Below the pieces are notes generated by a model. That model was not told where the DNA came from. It searched no databases and saw only the letters and a list, made by a program, of their open reading frames with translations. From an uncultured Pseudohongiella sp. (GTDB lineage: Bacteria; Pseudomonadota; Gammaproteobacteria; Pseudomonadales; Pseudohongiellaceae): a DNA stretch of 64,000 bases. The position numbers were made by a program, and so were the translations under genes. How positions within the stretch are numbered: position 1 is the stretch's first letter; the number at the start of each line of letters is the position of its first letter. The DNA is taken from contig CACJWK010000002.1 of assembly GCA_902597095.1 (NCBI GenBank), forward strand, positions 62,001 through 126,000. Reading direction: 5' to 3'. This document shows, piece by piece, positions 38,640 to 50,254 of this stretch.

Positions 38640-40835
38640 CTATGCATCCGGAATCTCGATTCTTTCCTGTCGATACGGGGGCAATGAAGCCAGAATTTGC
38701 TTACCGTATCGTTTGGTAAAAACCCGCTCATCGAACAGCGTGATGCGGCCAAAATCAGTTTCGCTTCGTAGCAGCCGGCCACTTGCTTGCACCAGTCGAA
38801 AGGCGGCGTCCGGCACTGCCAGCGTCATGAAAGGGTTCTGACCCTGCTGCTCGATCCAGGCTGACAGCGTCATTTCTATCGGATCGTCAGGCACTGCAAA
38901 AGGAATCTTGGCAATGAGCACATGCTCACAATAACGACCGGGAAGGTCTACCCCCTCAGCAAAGCTGGCAAGGCCAAATATCAAACTGTTCAGCCCCTGA
39001 TCGACCCGTTGCCTGTGGTATTTCAAGATCTGGGCTTTCTGATAATCGTCCTGACACAGCACCATATTCTGAAAATCTTCAGGCAGGCGTTCTATCACAT
39101 CAACCATCTGACGCCGGCTCGAGAACAACATCAGGGCAGCAACCGGTTCAGGTAACAGGTGCGGAAGCGCAGCCACGATAAATGCCGTATGACTCTCGGT
39201 ATCAGAGGGCTCACAACCCATATTTGGCACCGTCAAACTAGCCGCCCCGCCAAAGTCGAACGGGCTGGGTATGCTGAGAAAAAACGTCGATTCCGGCAGC
39301 CCTGCCTTGAGTTTTAATAGATTGAAGTTCCCCAGAGAAGACAAGGTCGCAGAAGTCAGCACGGCACCCGCACATTGCTCCCACAATTTTTCGCTCAGGT
39401 TATCTGCCGCTAAAACTGGACTGGCAGAGAGAGTGGTCTCAATCTGCGTATCATCCTCCTGATAGGTCATCCATCTGGCAATAGGTGGTTTCGTAAGGTC
39501 ATCCTCTTGGGAATATGCCAACCAGAGCGAAGCGCTTCCCTCCGCACGACGCTGCGCACCACCAATGACCGGATAAAACTGCTCAGCCAGCTCTTTCCTG
39601 CTGAGATCGCTGGTTTCTTCCAATTCGATCTTCAGTTCCTCAGCGATATTAGCAAACAAGCCTGCGAGTTGTGAAAAAGCGCTGAAGAGATTGCCTGCTG
39701 CGTCCCGAATCTCCGGCGGGAGAATACCGTGCGGAAAGGTATAACGACTGCGCTTATCGTGTATCTCTCCCTCGTTCAGAAAAATTGGCTGCAGCATCTG
39801 CCAGTACTCTTCGAGGCGTGGCTGCAAAATAGATTGCAGCTTATCAAAACTGCTTTGCGAATCAACGGGAATGAAATCTTCTGCAAGAAGCTGCGCAATC
39901 AGATCTCCGGTACGCTCCAGCCATGCGCGGGTACTACGAATACGTATGTTTGCCGCAAAATGATTGTTGCTTTTGATCGGTAAATGATGAGCCTCATCAA
40001 AGATATAGAGACACCTCGCGGGCTCTGGCAATATCACCCCTCCACCAAGGGCAATATCCGAGAGCACCAAATCATGATTGCTCACGATAACATCAGATTG
40101 ATCCAATGATTCTCTGGCTTTAAAAAACACGCATTGTCGAAAGTTACTACAGCGCGCGCCCAAACAGGACGCATTATCAACCGTTAAAGGACGCCATTCC
40201 TGCTCAGCAATTGGCCTATTCCAGCTGTCTCTGTCGCCATCCCAACTACCCTCCGAAAGAGCATCCAGCATCCCCTGATAAAGGCGGGCATCGGATTCTC
40301 CCAAATCAACTGACTCCTCCCCGTAAAGGTCCAGCATTGCCTGAAGGCTGTCATTGGGTTCTAGCAGCGCATCCAATTTAGACAAACACACATACCGACC
40401 TCTCCCTTTGGCAAGCGCAACAGAAAAGTCGAGTTCGGAACCATTCAGCAACTCCGGAATATCCTTCAGGATCACCTGTTCCTGTAAGGCAACGGTCGCT
40501 GTGGCAATCACGACTTTCAGATTTAATGCCTGGGCAAGTGGAATTGTGGCCAGAAGATAAGCCAGCGTTTTACCGGTTCCTGTACCTGCTTCAATCACGC
40601 ATACTGGCGCTTTGAGCGACTCAGCCGCCTGCACGACCTGACTGACTGGACCGTTTGCCGAAGCCTGTGCCGTAGGCTGCTCTTTCGTTGGAACCCGCGC
40701 TCCGCCAATTACTGCCAGTTGCTTCGCTATCTCAGCTATCATCAGGCGCTGCCCATAGCGGGGCGTTAGCCCCCGAGACTTCAGAAGTTGACGATAACTT
40801 TCTTGAATAAGGTCTTTGATGTCGTCCGCCAACAT
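38640..40835 (-). CDS. dinG: ATP-dependent DNA helicase DinG family
   Basis: YGQRLMIAEIAKQL, EAGTGTGKTLAYLLATIPLA, FDEAHHL; XPD-like helicase; start likely MLADDIKD. Confidence 0.92.
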   Translation of the reverse strand: MLADDIKDLIQESYRQLLKSRGLTPRYGQRLMIAEIAKQLAVIGGARVPTKEQPTAQASANGPVSQVVQAAESLKAPVCVIEAGTGTGKTLAYLLATIPLAQALNLKVVIATATVALQEQVILKDIPELLNGSELDFSVALAKGRGRYVCLSKLDALLEPNDSLQAMLDLYGEESVDLGESDARLYQGMLDALSEGSWDGDRDSWNRPIAEQEWRPLTVDNASCLGARCSNFRQCVFFKARESLDQSDVIVSNHDLVLSDIALGGGVILPEPARCLYIFDEAHHLPIKSNNHFAANIRIRSTRAWLERTGDLIAQLLAEDFIPVDSQSSFDKLQSILQPRLEEYWQMLQPIFLNEGEIHDKRSRYTFPHGILPPEIRDAAGNLFSAFSQLAGLFANIAEELKIELEETSDLSRKELAEQFYPVIGGAQRRAEGSASLWLAYSQEDDLTKPPIARWMTYQEDDTQIETTLSASPVLAADNLSEKLWEQCAGAVLTSATLSSLGNFNLLKLKAGLPESTFFLSIPSPFDFGGAASLTVPNMGCEPSDTESHTAFIVAALPHLLPEPVAALMLFSSRRQMVDVIERLPEDFQNMVLCQDDYQKAQILKYHRQRVDQGLNSLIFGLASFAEGVDLPGRYCEHVLIAKIPFAVPDDPIEMTLSAWIEQQGQNPFMTLAVPDAAFRLVQASGRLLRSETDFGRITLFDERVFTKRYGKQILASLPPYRQERIEIPDA

Positions 40836-41068
40836 GCAGCTTGTCCGGGTGCCAGCGTTTCGGAGTCGGGTCATGATTATACCTCAGCAGCAGTTGGTTA
40901 GGCCCGCAGTCCTCGTTATTTACCCCCTTATTTTCCTACTTCCTCACTTAATTGAAGCCTCGCTGTCACTGTCGAGTGATGAGCGAGCGTAAAATTCTGG
41001 TAAAATCAGACCCGTGCCGTGTACACACAAGAAAGCATTAAACCTTTGATTAACTTTGGTGCCAATTC

Positions 41069-43243
41069 ATGAGTTCAAAACCATCCATCGGCGACTCAAG
41101 CAGTTCTCAGCTCACAGAGCCAAACGCTGCTGAACACACCACCGCGAAACAGCCTCTGCCTGATACCGACGTGCCGCAATTTTCAACTGATACAGCAAGC
41201 CCCGATGCTCCCCTTACAGCACAAGCGCCCCTCCGGACAGCGCCCGCCGAAGACCCTGTATCCGCTCCGGATCAGAATTCAGAAAATCTCGTGAAAAAAT
41301 CAGTAGACGACAATGTTCAGGAATTAGCCGCAACTGCGCCGCTCAGTGGAAGCGAGCGAAATGAATCTACTTCAGAACAAACAATCAACAGCACAGATGA
41401 TTCAGACACTCTGAATTTCCCGGAAGAATTGAACACGCTGAAGCATGAGCTGAGCGCGATCAATATCGATGAGACCACCCGCCTGGTCACGGTAGAGAAC
41501 AGGCTTAACCGGCTGCGTAAATTACTACCGCCAGACAGCCTTCAACTCACTGAAACGCTGGCTGCGTTCACAGAATCACTCCAGACCAAGCTGGCTCAGA
41601 ACGCCGGTTATCAGCTAGAAATGGAAAGCGCCACAAAAAATCTTGTCTCTAAACTGGACGCGCTTATCAGCACCGAGACAATCGATTCACAAATATCTGC
41701 CGTGCTGGAAGACTGGCGCAGCATTCAGAACAATCTGAAAAACAGCAGCGGTGAGGTGCGGGCCCGCATCAAGGAAATGGCCAACCCGTTCAAGGAGAAA
41801 ATTCAGGCATTAAGAGAGCAGGCACTTGCTCTGGCAGCAGTGAAGAAGAAATCATTGATACAGCAAATGGAAACGGTTAATCAGGCTGATCTCACAATGC
41901 GCGACAGAGCCCAGACCATCAATAAGCTCCATCAGCAGTGGAAGAGGCTCGGTCGCTCAAGTCTCAACGAAGAACTTTGGCAACAGTTCAAAACTGCGTC
42001 TGATAAAGCCTATGAGCCATGTAAGGCGCATTTTAAGGCGCGTAAGCAGGAAATGGCGACAAACCTTCAAACCAGAAAGGCGCTATGCGAATCGCTTGAA
42101 ACAAGCATCGCTTCCTTTACCGAATCACCGCCGGACATTGCTGCGCTAAACAAGTTATTGCGCGAAGCTGATGCTGAATGGAAAAAGTCGGCCCCGGTCG
42201 AGCAGTCTAAGATCAAATCACTTCAAAAGCGCTACTATGGGCTGTTAGAAGCACTCCGCAAATTTCGTAAAAAGCTGAATCGTGATAGCGTTGCGACAAA
42301 GACTTCCTTGATATCACAGGCACAAGAACTGATTGATTTTGAAGACAATCGCGAGGCAATGGCGCGAGCCAAAGCACTGCAGCAAGCATGGAAAACCGCG
42401 GGACCAAGCTCCTATAAGGAAGACAGGCAGCTCTGGGAGCAGTTCAGAGAAGCCTGCGATAAAATTTTTGCCAAACCCGATTCCTCAAAACCCAGAAAAC
42501 GAGCTGAAACAAACGTCGTAGATCAGGAAATTCAGAAAACACTGGATGCCTTGCAAACATTCAACGCGCTCAGCGACGAGGAATTACGAGCAGCCAGGGG
42601 GGATTTCAATGCTACCATCAGGGCTTTTACTAGCGCGCTGGATCACCGGACAAAAAAACAGCGAAGCCGGTTGATAGATCAATTCAATCACCTCAAGCGA
42701 AATCTGGATTTTCGGTTCAGAGCCCTTCCTGACAAAAAAAGCCAGATCTTATTAGAGCGGATCCGTGCACATACGCAATTACTGGATCAGGTTGAAAAAC
42801 AACTACTATCCGGCGCTGAAGACTTTTCTGAGGTGAAAGCGAGATTTGAGGCTAATGCCTGGCAACAGCTGGACCCGACAGACGACCCTGAATTAGATTC
42901 CTTGCTGCAAGGCCGGGCGTCTGACGTGTTGAGCACGACCGACGCACTTGATTATCAGAAGTGTGCGACAGCGGCTGAATCTCGCCTCCGGGAATTGTGC
43001 ATTCTACTGGAAATTAGGGCCGGCGCAGATACCCCGGAATCAGATCGGGCCCAGCGCATGTCACTGCAGCTGGCACAACTGCAGTCAGGGTTCGGGCACA
43101 ATAAATCCAGCCAAAACGAAAACGTTCAGTTTGCACACCGCAGTCGTTTGCTGAGCCTGTGTTTGGGGCCAATCGAACCTCAAGCCCTTGCTTCACTGCA
43201 GGAGCGCCTGAATGAGAGCTTTCTTCGCCTGCTTCGCCGCTAG
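41069..43243 (+). CDS. DUF349 domain-containing protein
   Basis: Repeated LHQQWKRLGRSSLNEELWQQFKTASDKAYEPCKAHF and ALQQAWKTAGPSSYKEDRQLWEQFREACDKIF modules; long acidic/polar N-terminus. Confidence 0.87.
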   Translation: MSSKPSIGDSSSSQLTEPNAAEHTTAKQPLPDTDVPQFSTDTASPDAPLTAQAPLRTAPAEDPVSAPDQNSENLVKKSVDDNVQELAATAPLSGSERNESTSEQTINSTDDSDTLNFPEELNTLKHELSAINIDETTRLVTVENRLNRLRKLLPPDSLQLTETLAAFTESLQTKLAQNAGYQLEMESATKNLVSKLDALISTETIDSQISAVLEDWRSIQNNLKNSSGEVRARIKEMANPFKEKIQALREQALALAAVKKKSLIQQMETVNQADLTMRDRAQTINKLHQQWKRLGRSSLNEELWQQFKTASDKAYEPCKAHFKARKQEMATNLQTRKALCESLETSIASFTESPPDIAALNKLLREADAEWKKSAPVEQSKIKSLQKRYYGLLEALRKFRKKLNRDSVATKTSLISQAQELIDFEDNREAMARAKALQQAWKTAGPSSYKEDRQLWEQFREACDKIFAKPDSSKPRKRAETNVVDQEIQKTLDALQTFNALSDEELRAARGDFNATIRAFTSALDHRTKKQRSRLIDQFNHLKRNLDFRFRALPDKKSQILLERIRAHTQLLDQVEKQLLSGAEDFSEVKARFEANAWQQLDPTDDPELDSLLQGRASDVLSTTDALDYQKCATAAESRLRELCILLEIRAGADTPESDRAQRMSLQLAQLQSGFGHNKSSQNENVQFAHRSRLLSLCLGPIEPQALASLQERLNESFLRLLRR

Positions 43244-43267
43244 GGCACTCTCCGGCCAAGCCAACCT

Positions 43268-44413
43268 TTATTCGATAACCCCGAGTTTATTAAGAACCGG
43301 ATTGGCGTAGCTGAACAGCCAGTGTTTCCGAAGTCTAACACCGACGGACTCGAGTCGCTTTTCGAACTTCAACCTGGCTGATGCGGAAATATCCTCTTCT
43401 TCAAGCAGCCCGCGAATTCGATGCTGCGGCAAAAGCCCGTCTTTCTTCAGGTGCTCGAGTGCCAGATAGTTTGTCTCGCTTAGCTGATAATTTTCAATAA
43501 TTTGTTCATCAACTGTTGCAGCAATTTCATTAGGGTCATCGGTGCCCAGATTCAGTTCTTCTCCGAATGCCACATGAACATTGCCTTTGAATCCAATCAT
43601 ACCGGTCACGATACTGGTGATATCAGACTCATCGGTCTTGATAAAGCTGCCGTTCTTTTCAATTTCGTACAGTTCCTGTGCTTTCAGTACATCGCAAGCA
43701 TCATACTCATAAGAGATAGTTACCGGGACAATATGCAGGGCGTTTAAGCTTTCTGACAATCTACGCTCACGCTTTGCCATGCCGAGCATCTTCAACAAAG
43801 CGGGGTCTGTTCGATCTATCCCGTCTTTTGCCCTGCCTTCCCGTTGTGCTATCCAGACATTTTCGCCGTTATCGATACAGTGATGGATATATTCAGACAG
43901 AGTTTTCAAAGACTGCAGTAACTCCCTCCCTTTTGCGGAACGCGCAACAATAAAGCTTTTATTCAGACGCATCAGATCGGTAACAAAAGGCTTTTTAAGC
44001 AGATTGTCCCCGATCGCGATCTGAAGGGTGTCTAAGCCGCCGTGGTAAAGCATATAGTTAACAAACGCCGGATCCATCGTAATGTCACGGTGATTGCAAA
44101 TAAAGAGGTAGCTGCGACCCTCTTTTAGTCCTTCCATACCGGAGTGCGTCAAATTTGTCGTGGTATCAAGAATCATTTTATCCATGTAGGTTGCAATTAC
44201 ATCCTGCATGGATTTCACATCCGTAACCCCTCTTACCTGACGCTTCAGCTTGTGGCTGGCAGCCATCTTAATAAGCCCCGGAAACAGGCGCGTCAGTTTT
44301 GGAAAGTAAAAATTCGCAATACTCTCCAGGAACTCCGGTTCCCTAATCAACTGGTCGAGCACAGGGCGGATTTCACTGTCCTGATAGGGTCGGATGCTTT
44401 TGAACTTATCCAA
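43268..44413 (-). CDS. 1-acyl-sn-glycerol-3-phosphate acyltransferase-like protein
   Basis: LFICNHRDITMDPAFVNYML (NHxxxxD), KKPFVTDLMRLNKSFIVARS, AQREGRAKDG. Confidence 0.85.
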   Translation of the reverse strand: MDKFKSIRPYQDSEIRPVLDQLIREPEFLESIANFYFPKLTRLFPGLIKMAASHKLKRQVRGVTDVKSMQDVIATYMDKMILDTTTNLTHSGMEGLKEGRSYLFICNHRDITMDPAFVNYMLYHGGLDTLQIAIGDNLLKKPFVTDLMRLNKSFIVARSAKGRELLQSLKTLSEYIHHCIDNGENVWIAQREGRAKDGIDRTDPALLKMLGMAKRERRLSESLNALHIVPVTISYEYDACDVLKAQELYEIEKNGSFIKTDESDITSIVTGMIGFKGNVHVAFGEELNLGTDDPNEIAATVDEQIIENYQLSETNYLALEHLKKDGLLPQHRIRGLLEEEDISASARLKFEKRLESVGVRLRKHWLFSYANPVLNKLGVIE

Positions 44414-44849
44414 TTTTTTTCCTTATTTACAATAAATTACGGAATAATTCTCATCTGTCTTTTAACAACAAAAAGGACGCGCATTGTAGCGTTTTAAAAA
44501 GTGGATGGGTACGGCTGACGCGCATTCAAGCGCCGATTTCAATGTTTCGAACCGAGAACGAAAGGCGCACACGCCGCCGAGTGACACCGTCATCAACTGG
44601 CTCCTTTCTCAAGCCTTAACAAATGGCATAAAAGAGCTTTCGCTTGCGCAGCCTGGAAGACATACCTCGGCCTCACTGGCGTCACACTGAGCAATAGACA
44701 CAAGCGATCGAGACAGGACTGGCCAGCACATCCGGAACGCAGCTAATCCAGCACCTCTGACAGATGCGGCGCCATCTCTGGGTTCAACGCTTGTGGAAAA
44801 AACCTAATTGCTCTGCTGTGGTTGACCCTGACTCAAAAAAGCGCATTGC

Positions 44850-45840
44850 TCTTCTGTCACTATCAGCCCCTTGCCAGCAACACCGGGGCCGATTGCCGCT
44901 TTCTAGGTGTCCTCCGAGCCGATAATCCCCTCCGTGAAATGCGAAAGCGAGGACATATATCCGTCAAGCGATCGCTTGCTTGCATGGTGAAGCCAGGTGA
45001 CTGTGGGCTCCTCACCGCGACCGTGGTCAACCGTAATGACGGGCACGGTATTGTCTCGTTACTTCGGTATCGATTGCAGCGTATGCCAGCCTTCCTCAAT
45101 AAAGCGATCGGTACGATTGCGAACAGATACTCGTCATATTTACCATTATGCGCAAAGTCATCTGTTTCACCGTGGCCGATAAACAGCAGCCTGGGCTATT
45201 CACGGCGCAGAAAGGACAAGGCGTAGCGATGAGTGAAGGCATCATTTCGAACTGTCGGCCACGGCGGCGGAATATCTTTGTGCAATCGGTTCAGCGTAAT
45301 TTCTTCCATCCCCTCAGGCGCATTGGGAGGCTCAAAGGCATTGACATAAACGCCGCTGCGCTCAACGTTAAAGATTAATGGAAAGACGTCCCAGGAAGCG
45401 AATGCAGCCGTGCTGCCAACAAAGCCGCCAATTCCTTCGAGCCGTTCGTGAACAGTTCGCTCTGGGTTGTGAAGCTTGCTGTTTGAATTAATCGTCTCAT
45501 TCACTACACCGGTGAGAATTTCAGAATAGCCGGGATAGGAAAAAACCCAAGGGTTGGCAACGGGCGCATGAACCGCGGTCTCGGTTTCCAATGACACTAC
45601 CCTGCTCAAAAACAGTATCGTGCAGGAAAGGAAACAGCAGCCGCGCCCGCTCAGCCGGATCATCATCCCAAAACTGTCTCATAAATCTGATTGCTGCTCG
45701 CTGTAGCTATCATCCGAGGCCAGACGACGATCCAGTCCCCGAAAAAGCTCTTGCCAACGCAATCCGTCAAGGGTGATCAAAACCACGCTGCCGGCACCGA
45801 TAACCACCTGCTGACCAGAGCGAAACCAGTCCCTAAGCAG
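44850..45840 (-). pseudogene. Decayed alkaline-phosphatase/phosphoglyceromutase-superfamily hydrolase
   Basis: Reverse strand pieces in different frames: VVLITLDGLRWQELFRG; FMRQFWDDDPAERARLLFPFLHDTVFEQGSVIG; PWVFSYPGYSEILTGVVN...; LLFIGHGETDDFAHNGKYDEYL; FIEEGWHTLQSIPKYRDNTVPVITVDHGRGEEPTVTW. Confidence 0.8.
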
Positions 45841-46063
45841 CCACAGACTGATTTTGCGAAGAGCCGACAGTGATCCTGGCCACCGCCCTTGCATGGGGAT
45901 CCGTGCCCGGAAAACCGCCAGGAAACGCGTCTTGTCAATCATAGAAGAACATCCGATCAGATCGGCAGCAGCCTCGGTTAAAGAATCAATAAAAATCCCA
46001 TGAGCGCTGAACCGCCTTACGGCGATGGTCTGCGCTCTCGTTTCGAGAGCTGCGCATGGTTTT

Positions 46064-47491
46064 TCAGCCTGACTGTAGCTCAGACAACATCGACACATAG
46101 TGCTCCAACTGAGCGAGCGACTCAAGCTGCGAAGGGTCAGCCCGTGTTTTGGCTTTCTCCAGATCTTCCGCATGATTGACACGTGTTTCGGCACTGTAAA
46201 TTCTCTGCAGACAAAACAGACGCCAGCGCTCGGTCTCCTCCTCTGTCAGGGTCCCGGGGAAATTTCGGGCCCTGTATCGGAAGAACATTTCCTGCAGACG
46301 ACCGTCTTTAAAAGGCAGATCAAGACGGGCCAGTTCTGTCGCGTCTGTATTCCTGACCACCCTCATCAATTCTTTGTCACCGTCATTGAAGAAGCCGCCG
46401 CTGTAAATCATGAAATCAGGGTCATCAGGTTTAGGCAGGTCTTCTCGTCGCAGGGCATTTGATACCTTCTCAGCAAGATGCGGCATTTTCATCATCTTAT
46501 CCCAATGGGCCCTGATGCGATCTTCACTGATACCGTATTGCAGCGCAAGTTCTGAGGAAAGAACCGTAGGCGCAGTCAGAATTGGGCACTTGTTGGTATG
46601 AACTGTCTTGAGTGGGATGCGACAAACTCCCTCCGTCAGCAGTTCATTCGAGGTGAAAAGTCGCGCCCTGATTTCCTCGTCAGAAAGATCAATCCAGTCG
46701 TCAGGGTCAAGTCGCAAATCGTATACGATTACGCCGTTACTGTCGGTGGGATGTCGGCACACCGGCGCAACCACGGCCAGACATCCCTGCGCCGCCGGAT
46801 ACGTTCCGGACACGTGCAGGAGCGGTTTACGGGAATTGAGGTCAAGTTGCCGGCGAACAGCTTGCTTGGTACGTGATCGATACACATAATCATACAGTCT
46901 CGGCTGCGCCTGCTTGATCAGTCGGGCCATTTCAATCGTGGCCAACACATCGGACAAGGCATCGTGGGCATCTGCGTGCTCTATACCATTTGCAGCGGTC
47001 AGCGCTTCAAGTCGAAAGCTGTTCGTCCCGTCCTCCCTTTTCGGCCAGACAATTCCCTCGGGGCGCGTGGCCGCAGCAAGGCGCGCCATGTCCAGAATAT
47101 CCCATCGCGTATTGCCGTTCTTCCATTCACGCGCATAGGGATCGTAGAAATTCCTGTAAAGCAGCTGACGCGTCAGTTCATCGTCGAAGCGTATGCTATT
47201 ATAGCCCGCGACACAGGTCCCCACTTGAGAGAACTCTGCGTGTATCAAACGGATAAATTCTGCTTCACACAGACCTTCAGACAGCGCTTTCTGGGGCGTG
47301 ATGCCGGTGATCAGACAAGCCATGGGATTAGGCAGAAAGTCCGGAGAAGGCTGGCAGTAAAGCACCAGTGGATCACCGATAATATTCAGGTTTTCATCAG
47401 TACGGATGCCGGCAAACTGACTCGCGCGGTCTCGGCGGGGGTTGCTGCCAAAGGTCTCAAAGTCGTACCAATAGATGCTCGCTGAGGTCAT
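46064..47491 (-). CDS. sbcB: Exodeoxyribonuclease I
   Basis: YWYDFETFGSNPRRDRASQFAGIRTD...GYNSIRFDDE...ADAHDALSDVLATIEMA; start MTSASIYW at 47491. Confidence 0.95.
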   Translation of the reverse strand: MTSASIYWYDFETFGSNPRRDRASQFAGIRTDENLNIIGDPLVLYCQPSPDFLPNPMACLITGITPQKALSEGLCEAEFIRLIHAEFSQVGTCVAGYNSIRFDDELTRQLLYRNFYDPYAREWKNGNTRWDILDMARLAAATRPEGIVWPKREDGTNSFRLEALTAANGIEHADAHDALSDVLATIEMARLIKQAQPRLYDYVYRSRTKQAVRRQLDLNSRKPLLHVSGTYPAAQGCLAVVAPVCRHPTDSNGVIVYDLRLDPDDWIDLSDEEIRARLFTSNELLTEGVCRIPLKTVHTNKCPILTAPTVLSSELALQYGISEDRIRAHWDKMMKMPHLAEKVSNALRREDLPKPDDPDFMIYSGGFFNDGDKELMRVVRNTDATELARLDLPFKDGRLQEMFFRYRARNFPGTLTEEETERWRLFCLQRIYSAETRVNHAEDLEKAKTRADPSQLESLAQLEHYVSMLSELQSG

Positions 47492-47679
47492 TGCATACTG
47501 CTCAGGTCCATTTAGACAACAGCATAGCACGACCATAACTGAAAGATTCTCGCCTGCCCGGCTTCCGCTTTTCCCCATATTTTCTGGCTGCCCGACCCTG
47601 TCGTTCCCAGTCTGTAAATGTTGTAGACTGCGGGCACAGGCTCGCACTTAAGTGAAAAAGACCCTAGAACGGTGGACCA

Positions 47680-48699
47680 ATGGATTTTCGCGGCGCCCAC
47701 ATCCTCACTGTTAACCAGTTCCAGAGAGACGATGTCGAATTGGTTTTCCAAGTGGCCGACACTATGGAGCCCTACGCGCACCGGCTACGGGTAACCAAAG
47801 CACTTGACGGCGCAATCCTCGGCAACATGTTTTTCGAACCCAGCACCCGAACCCGCGTAAGCTTCGGTTGCGCCTTCAACCTTCTCGGGGGCCATGTGCG
47901 GGAAACTACCGGCATGGAATCGTCCTCAATCACCAAAGGTGAATCACTTTACGATACCGCCAGGGTCATCTCGGGCTACAGCGACGTTATTGTTATGCGA
48001 CACCCGGCGCCCGGCTCCGTCGCAGAATTTGCCAGAGCGTCCAGAGTCCCGGTCATCAATGGCGGCGATGGCGCCAATGAACACCCGTCACAAGCTCTGC
48101 TGGATCTGTATACCATCAAGAAAGAACTTCAGGCGAACGGACTTACTATTGATGGCATGCGCATTGCCATGGTTGGAGATCTTAAACACGGTCGTACAGT
48201 CCACTCTCTCTCCCAGCTCCTGAAGATGTACCAGAAGATTCATCTGACATTGATATCGCCGCAGGAATTAAGGATGCCAGCCAATATCGTCAGCGATCTC
48301 AAGGCAGCAGGCCACGAAGTCACTGAAACTGACGATATGGAAGCTGGACTTCAAGAAAACGATACCGTTTATCTTACCCGCATTCAGGAAGAGCGCTTCG
48401 ATTCAAAGCTTGAGGCCGACATCTACCGAGGCCGTTTCCGGCTAAATCAGGCAATCTATACGAGACACTGCCAGCCCAACACAGTCATCATGCATCCTCT
48501 GCCACGTGATTCGCGAGCGGAAGCAAATGAACTCGACGCGGACCTCAATCAACATCGGAATCTCGCGATTTTCCGCCAGGCAGACAATGGCGTGCTCATA
48601 CGGATGGCGCTGTTCGCTCTGATACTGGACATAAGCGACAAAATTAAAGATTCTATAAAGGAAATCGGTTGGTATACCGGAGGACGCTTTGGCACATAG
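47680..48699 (+). CDS. pyrB: Aspartate carbamoyltransferase catalytic subunit
   Basis: FFEPSTRTRVSFGCAFNLLGG, GDGANEHPSQALLDLYTI, IMHPLPRDSRAEANELD. Confidence 0.95.
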   Translation: MDFRGAHILTVNQFQRDDVELVFQVADTMEPYAHRLRVTKALDGAILGNMFFEPSTRTRVSFGCAFNLLGGHVRETTGMESSSITKGESLYDTARVISGYSDVIVMRHPAPGSVAEFARASRVPVINGGDGANEHPSQALLDLYTIKKELQANGLTIDGMRIAMVGDLKHGRTVHSLSQLLKMYQKIHLTLISPQELRMPANIVSDLKAAGHEVTETDDMEAGLQENDTVYLTRIQEERFDSKLEADIYRGRFRLNQAIYTRHCQPNTVIMHPLPRDSRAEANELDADLNQHRNLAIFRQADNGVLIRMALFALILDISDKIKDSIKEIGWYTGGRFGT

Positions 48700-48718
48700 G
48701 CCTTACAGAGACCAATCG

Positions 48719-50161
48719 ATGCTGACACAGCAGGAATATCTGGCACTGGATGCCACCGCTATGTCCGGCGGGCTCAAAAATGGCGACTTTACGTCATCAG
48801 AACTTATCGCCTCGGCGATTGAACAGGCTCGCAAAGTCAACCCGTCCGTCAATGCCCTGACGGGCGAATGCTATGAACAGGCTCAGCGCCACGCCGTCGA
48901 ACAGGATCAGACGAAAGAGAGTCACAGCGCTGTCGCAGGCCTGCCCTTTCTAATCAAGGACCTTAGTCCTCTAGCCGGCCTCCTCCAGAGTAACGGAAGT
49001 CGCCTCTACCAGGGATTTGTCGCGGCACAGAACGCTACCATTGTGCAGGAATATCTCGATGCCGGACTGATCGTTCTGGGCAAAACCAATACACCAGAGT
49101 TCGGCCTTACACTGACCACAGAGCCCGTTGCAAACGGCGCAACCCGCAATCCGTGGAATCCGAATTATTCGACGGGTGGCTCCAGCGGCGGCGCCGCTGC
49201 AGCAGTCGCCGCGGGCATTGTACCTGTAGCACACGCAACCGACGGCGGCGGGTCGATTCGTATTCCCGCTGCCTGCTGCGGCTTGTTTGGACTGAAACCG
49301 AGTCGCGGCTTGACTGCCATCGAAAATGGGCTTGGCGACTGCTGGAGCGGCATGAGTGTGGGCCATGTTGTCAGTCGCAGTGTGCGCGACAGCGCCTTGT
49401 TCCTCGATGTGATAAGGCTGGATACGGCCAAGCTATTTCCAAAACCTACCACGCCAGCGCAGTTTGCAACAGGCATTGATACCCCCCCGGGCAGACTGAA
49501 TATTGCGCTGCAGACTCAACACCCTTTTGGCGAACCCATCGATTCTGAGTGCATACGGGCCCTAGAGGAGACCGCACAGCTTTGTGAATCGTTAGGCCAT
49601 CATGTCGAACCAGCCGGGCATCCGGCTGACTACAAAGCAGCCTCCGGAGCAATGAACACTCTGGTTTGCATCCATACCTATCAAAACGTCAAAAAGCGGC
49701 TGGACGAGTTAGGCAAGGATCTTGAGACAGCAGACCTTGAAACCTCAACTCGTCAAATGGCACAGATGGGCGCGCGATTTGCGGCGACGGATTATTTGCG
49801 GGCCAGAGACATACTCAATGCGGCAGCAGCCGAAATGCAGATATTTCACGCACGTTATGACATCCTGCTTTCCCCGGTTCTCACGAAAACAACCGCCAGA
49901 CTGGGGTGGCTCAACATGAATGCCAGCGACCTGAATGAGTACAGTAGCCGATATCGGAGCTACTCTGGCTTTACTGCTCTGTACAACGGCACCGGTCAAC
50001 CAAGCGCCTCACTGCCAATGCACAGCGATGCGAACGGATTACCCGTAGGCGTGATGGCAACCGCTGCGTGGGGCGGCGATGCGCTGCTGCTGCAATTCGC
50101 CAGGCAACTGGAAGAGGCCCGTCCCTGGCCGCTGTTTGCCCCGATCGCAGTTTCAGGATGA
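48719..50161 (+). CDS. Amidase (amidase signature family)
   Basis: [63 protein letters not shown]. Confidence 0.93.
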   Translation: MLTQQEYLALDATAMSGGLKNGDFTSSELIASAIEQARKVNPSVNALTGECYEQAQRHAVEQDQTKESHSAVAGLPFLIKDLSPLAGLLQSNGSRLYQGFVAAQNATIVQEYLDAGLIVLGKTNTPEFGLTLTTEPVANGATRNPWNPNYSTGGSSGGAAAAVAAGIVPVAHATDGGGSIRIPAACCGLFGLKPSRGLTAIENGLGDCWSGMSVGHVVSRSVRDSALFLDVIRLDTAKLFPKPTTPAQFATGIDTPPGRLNIALQTQHPFGEPIDSECIRALEETAQLCESLGHHVEPAGHPADYKAASGAMNTLVCIHTYQNVKKRLDELGKDLETADLETSTRQMAQMGARFAATDYLRARDILNAAAAEMQIFHARYDILLSPVLTKTTARLGWLNMNASDLNEYSSRYRSYSGFTALYNGTGQPSASLPMHSDANGLPVGVMATAAWGGDALLLQFARQLEEARPWPLFAPIAVSG

Positions 50162-50254
50162 GCCTGAAGCAGAATTCCCATGACTCAGAGTCGCCGGACC
50201 AATTACAATAAACACATGAACTAGGCGCCACACTGCGACGCCGCGGGAGAACGG

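Noticed and set aside
46964-47485. 173-aa plus-strand ORF opposite sbcB
   Set aside because: Antisense shadow ORF of exonuclease I.
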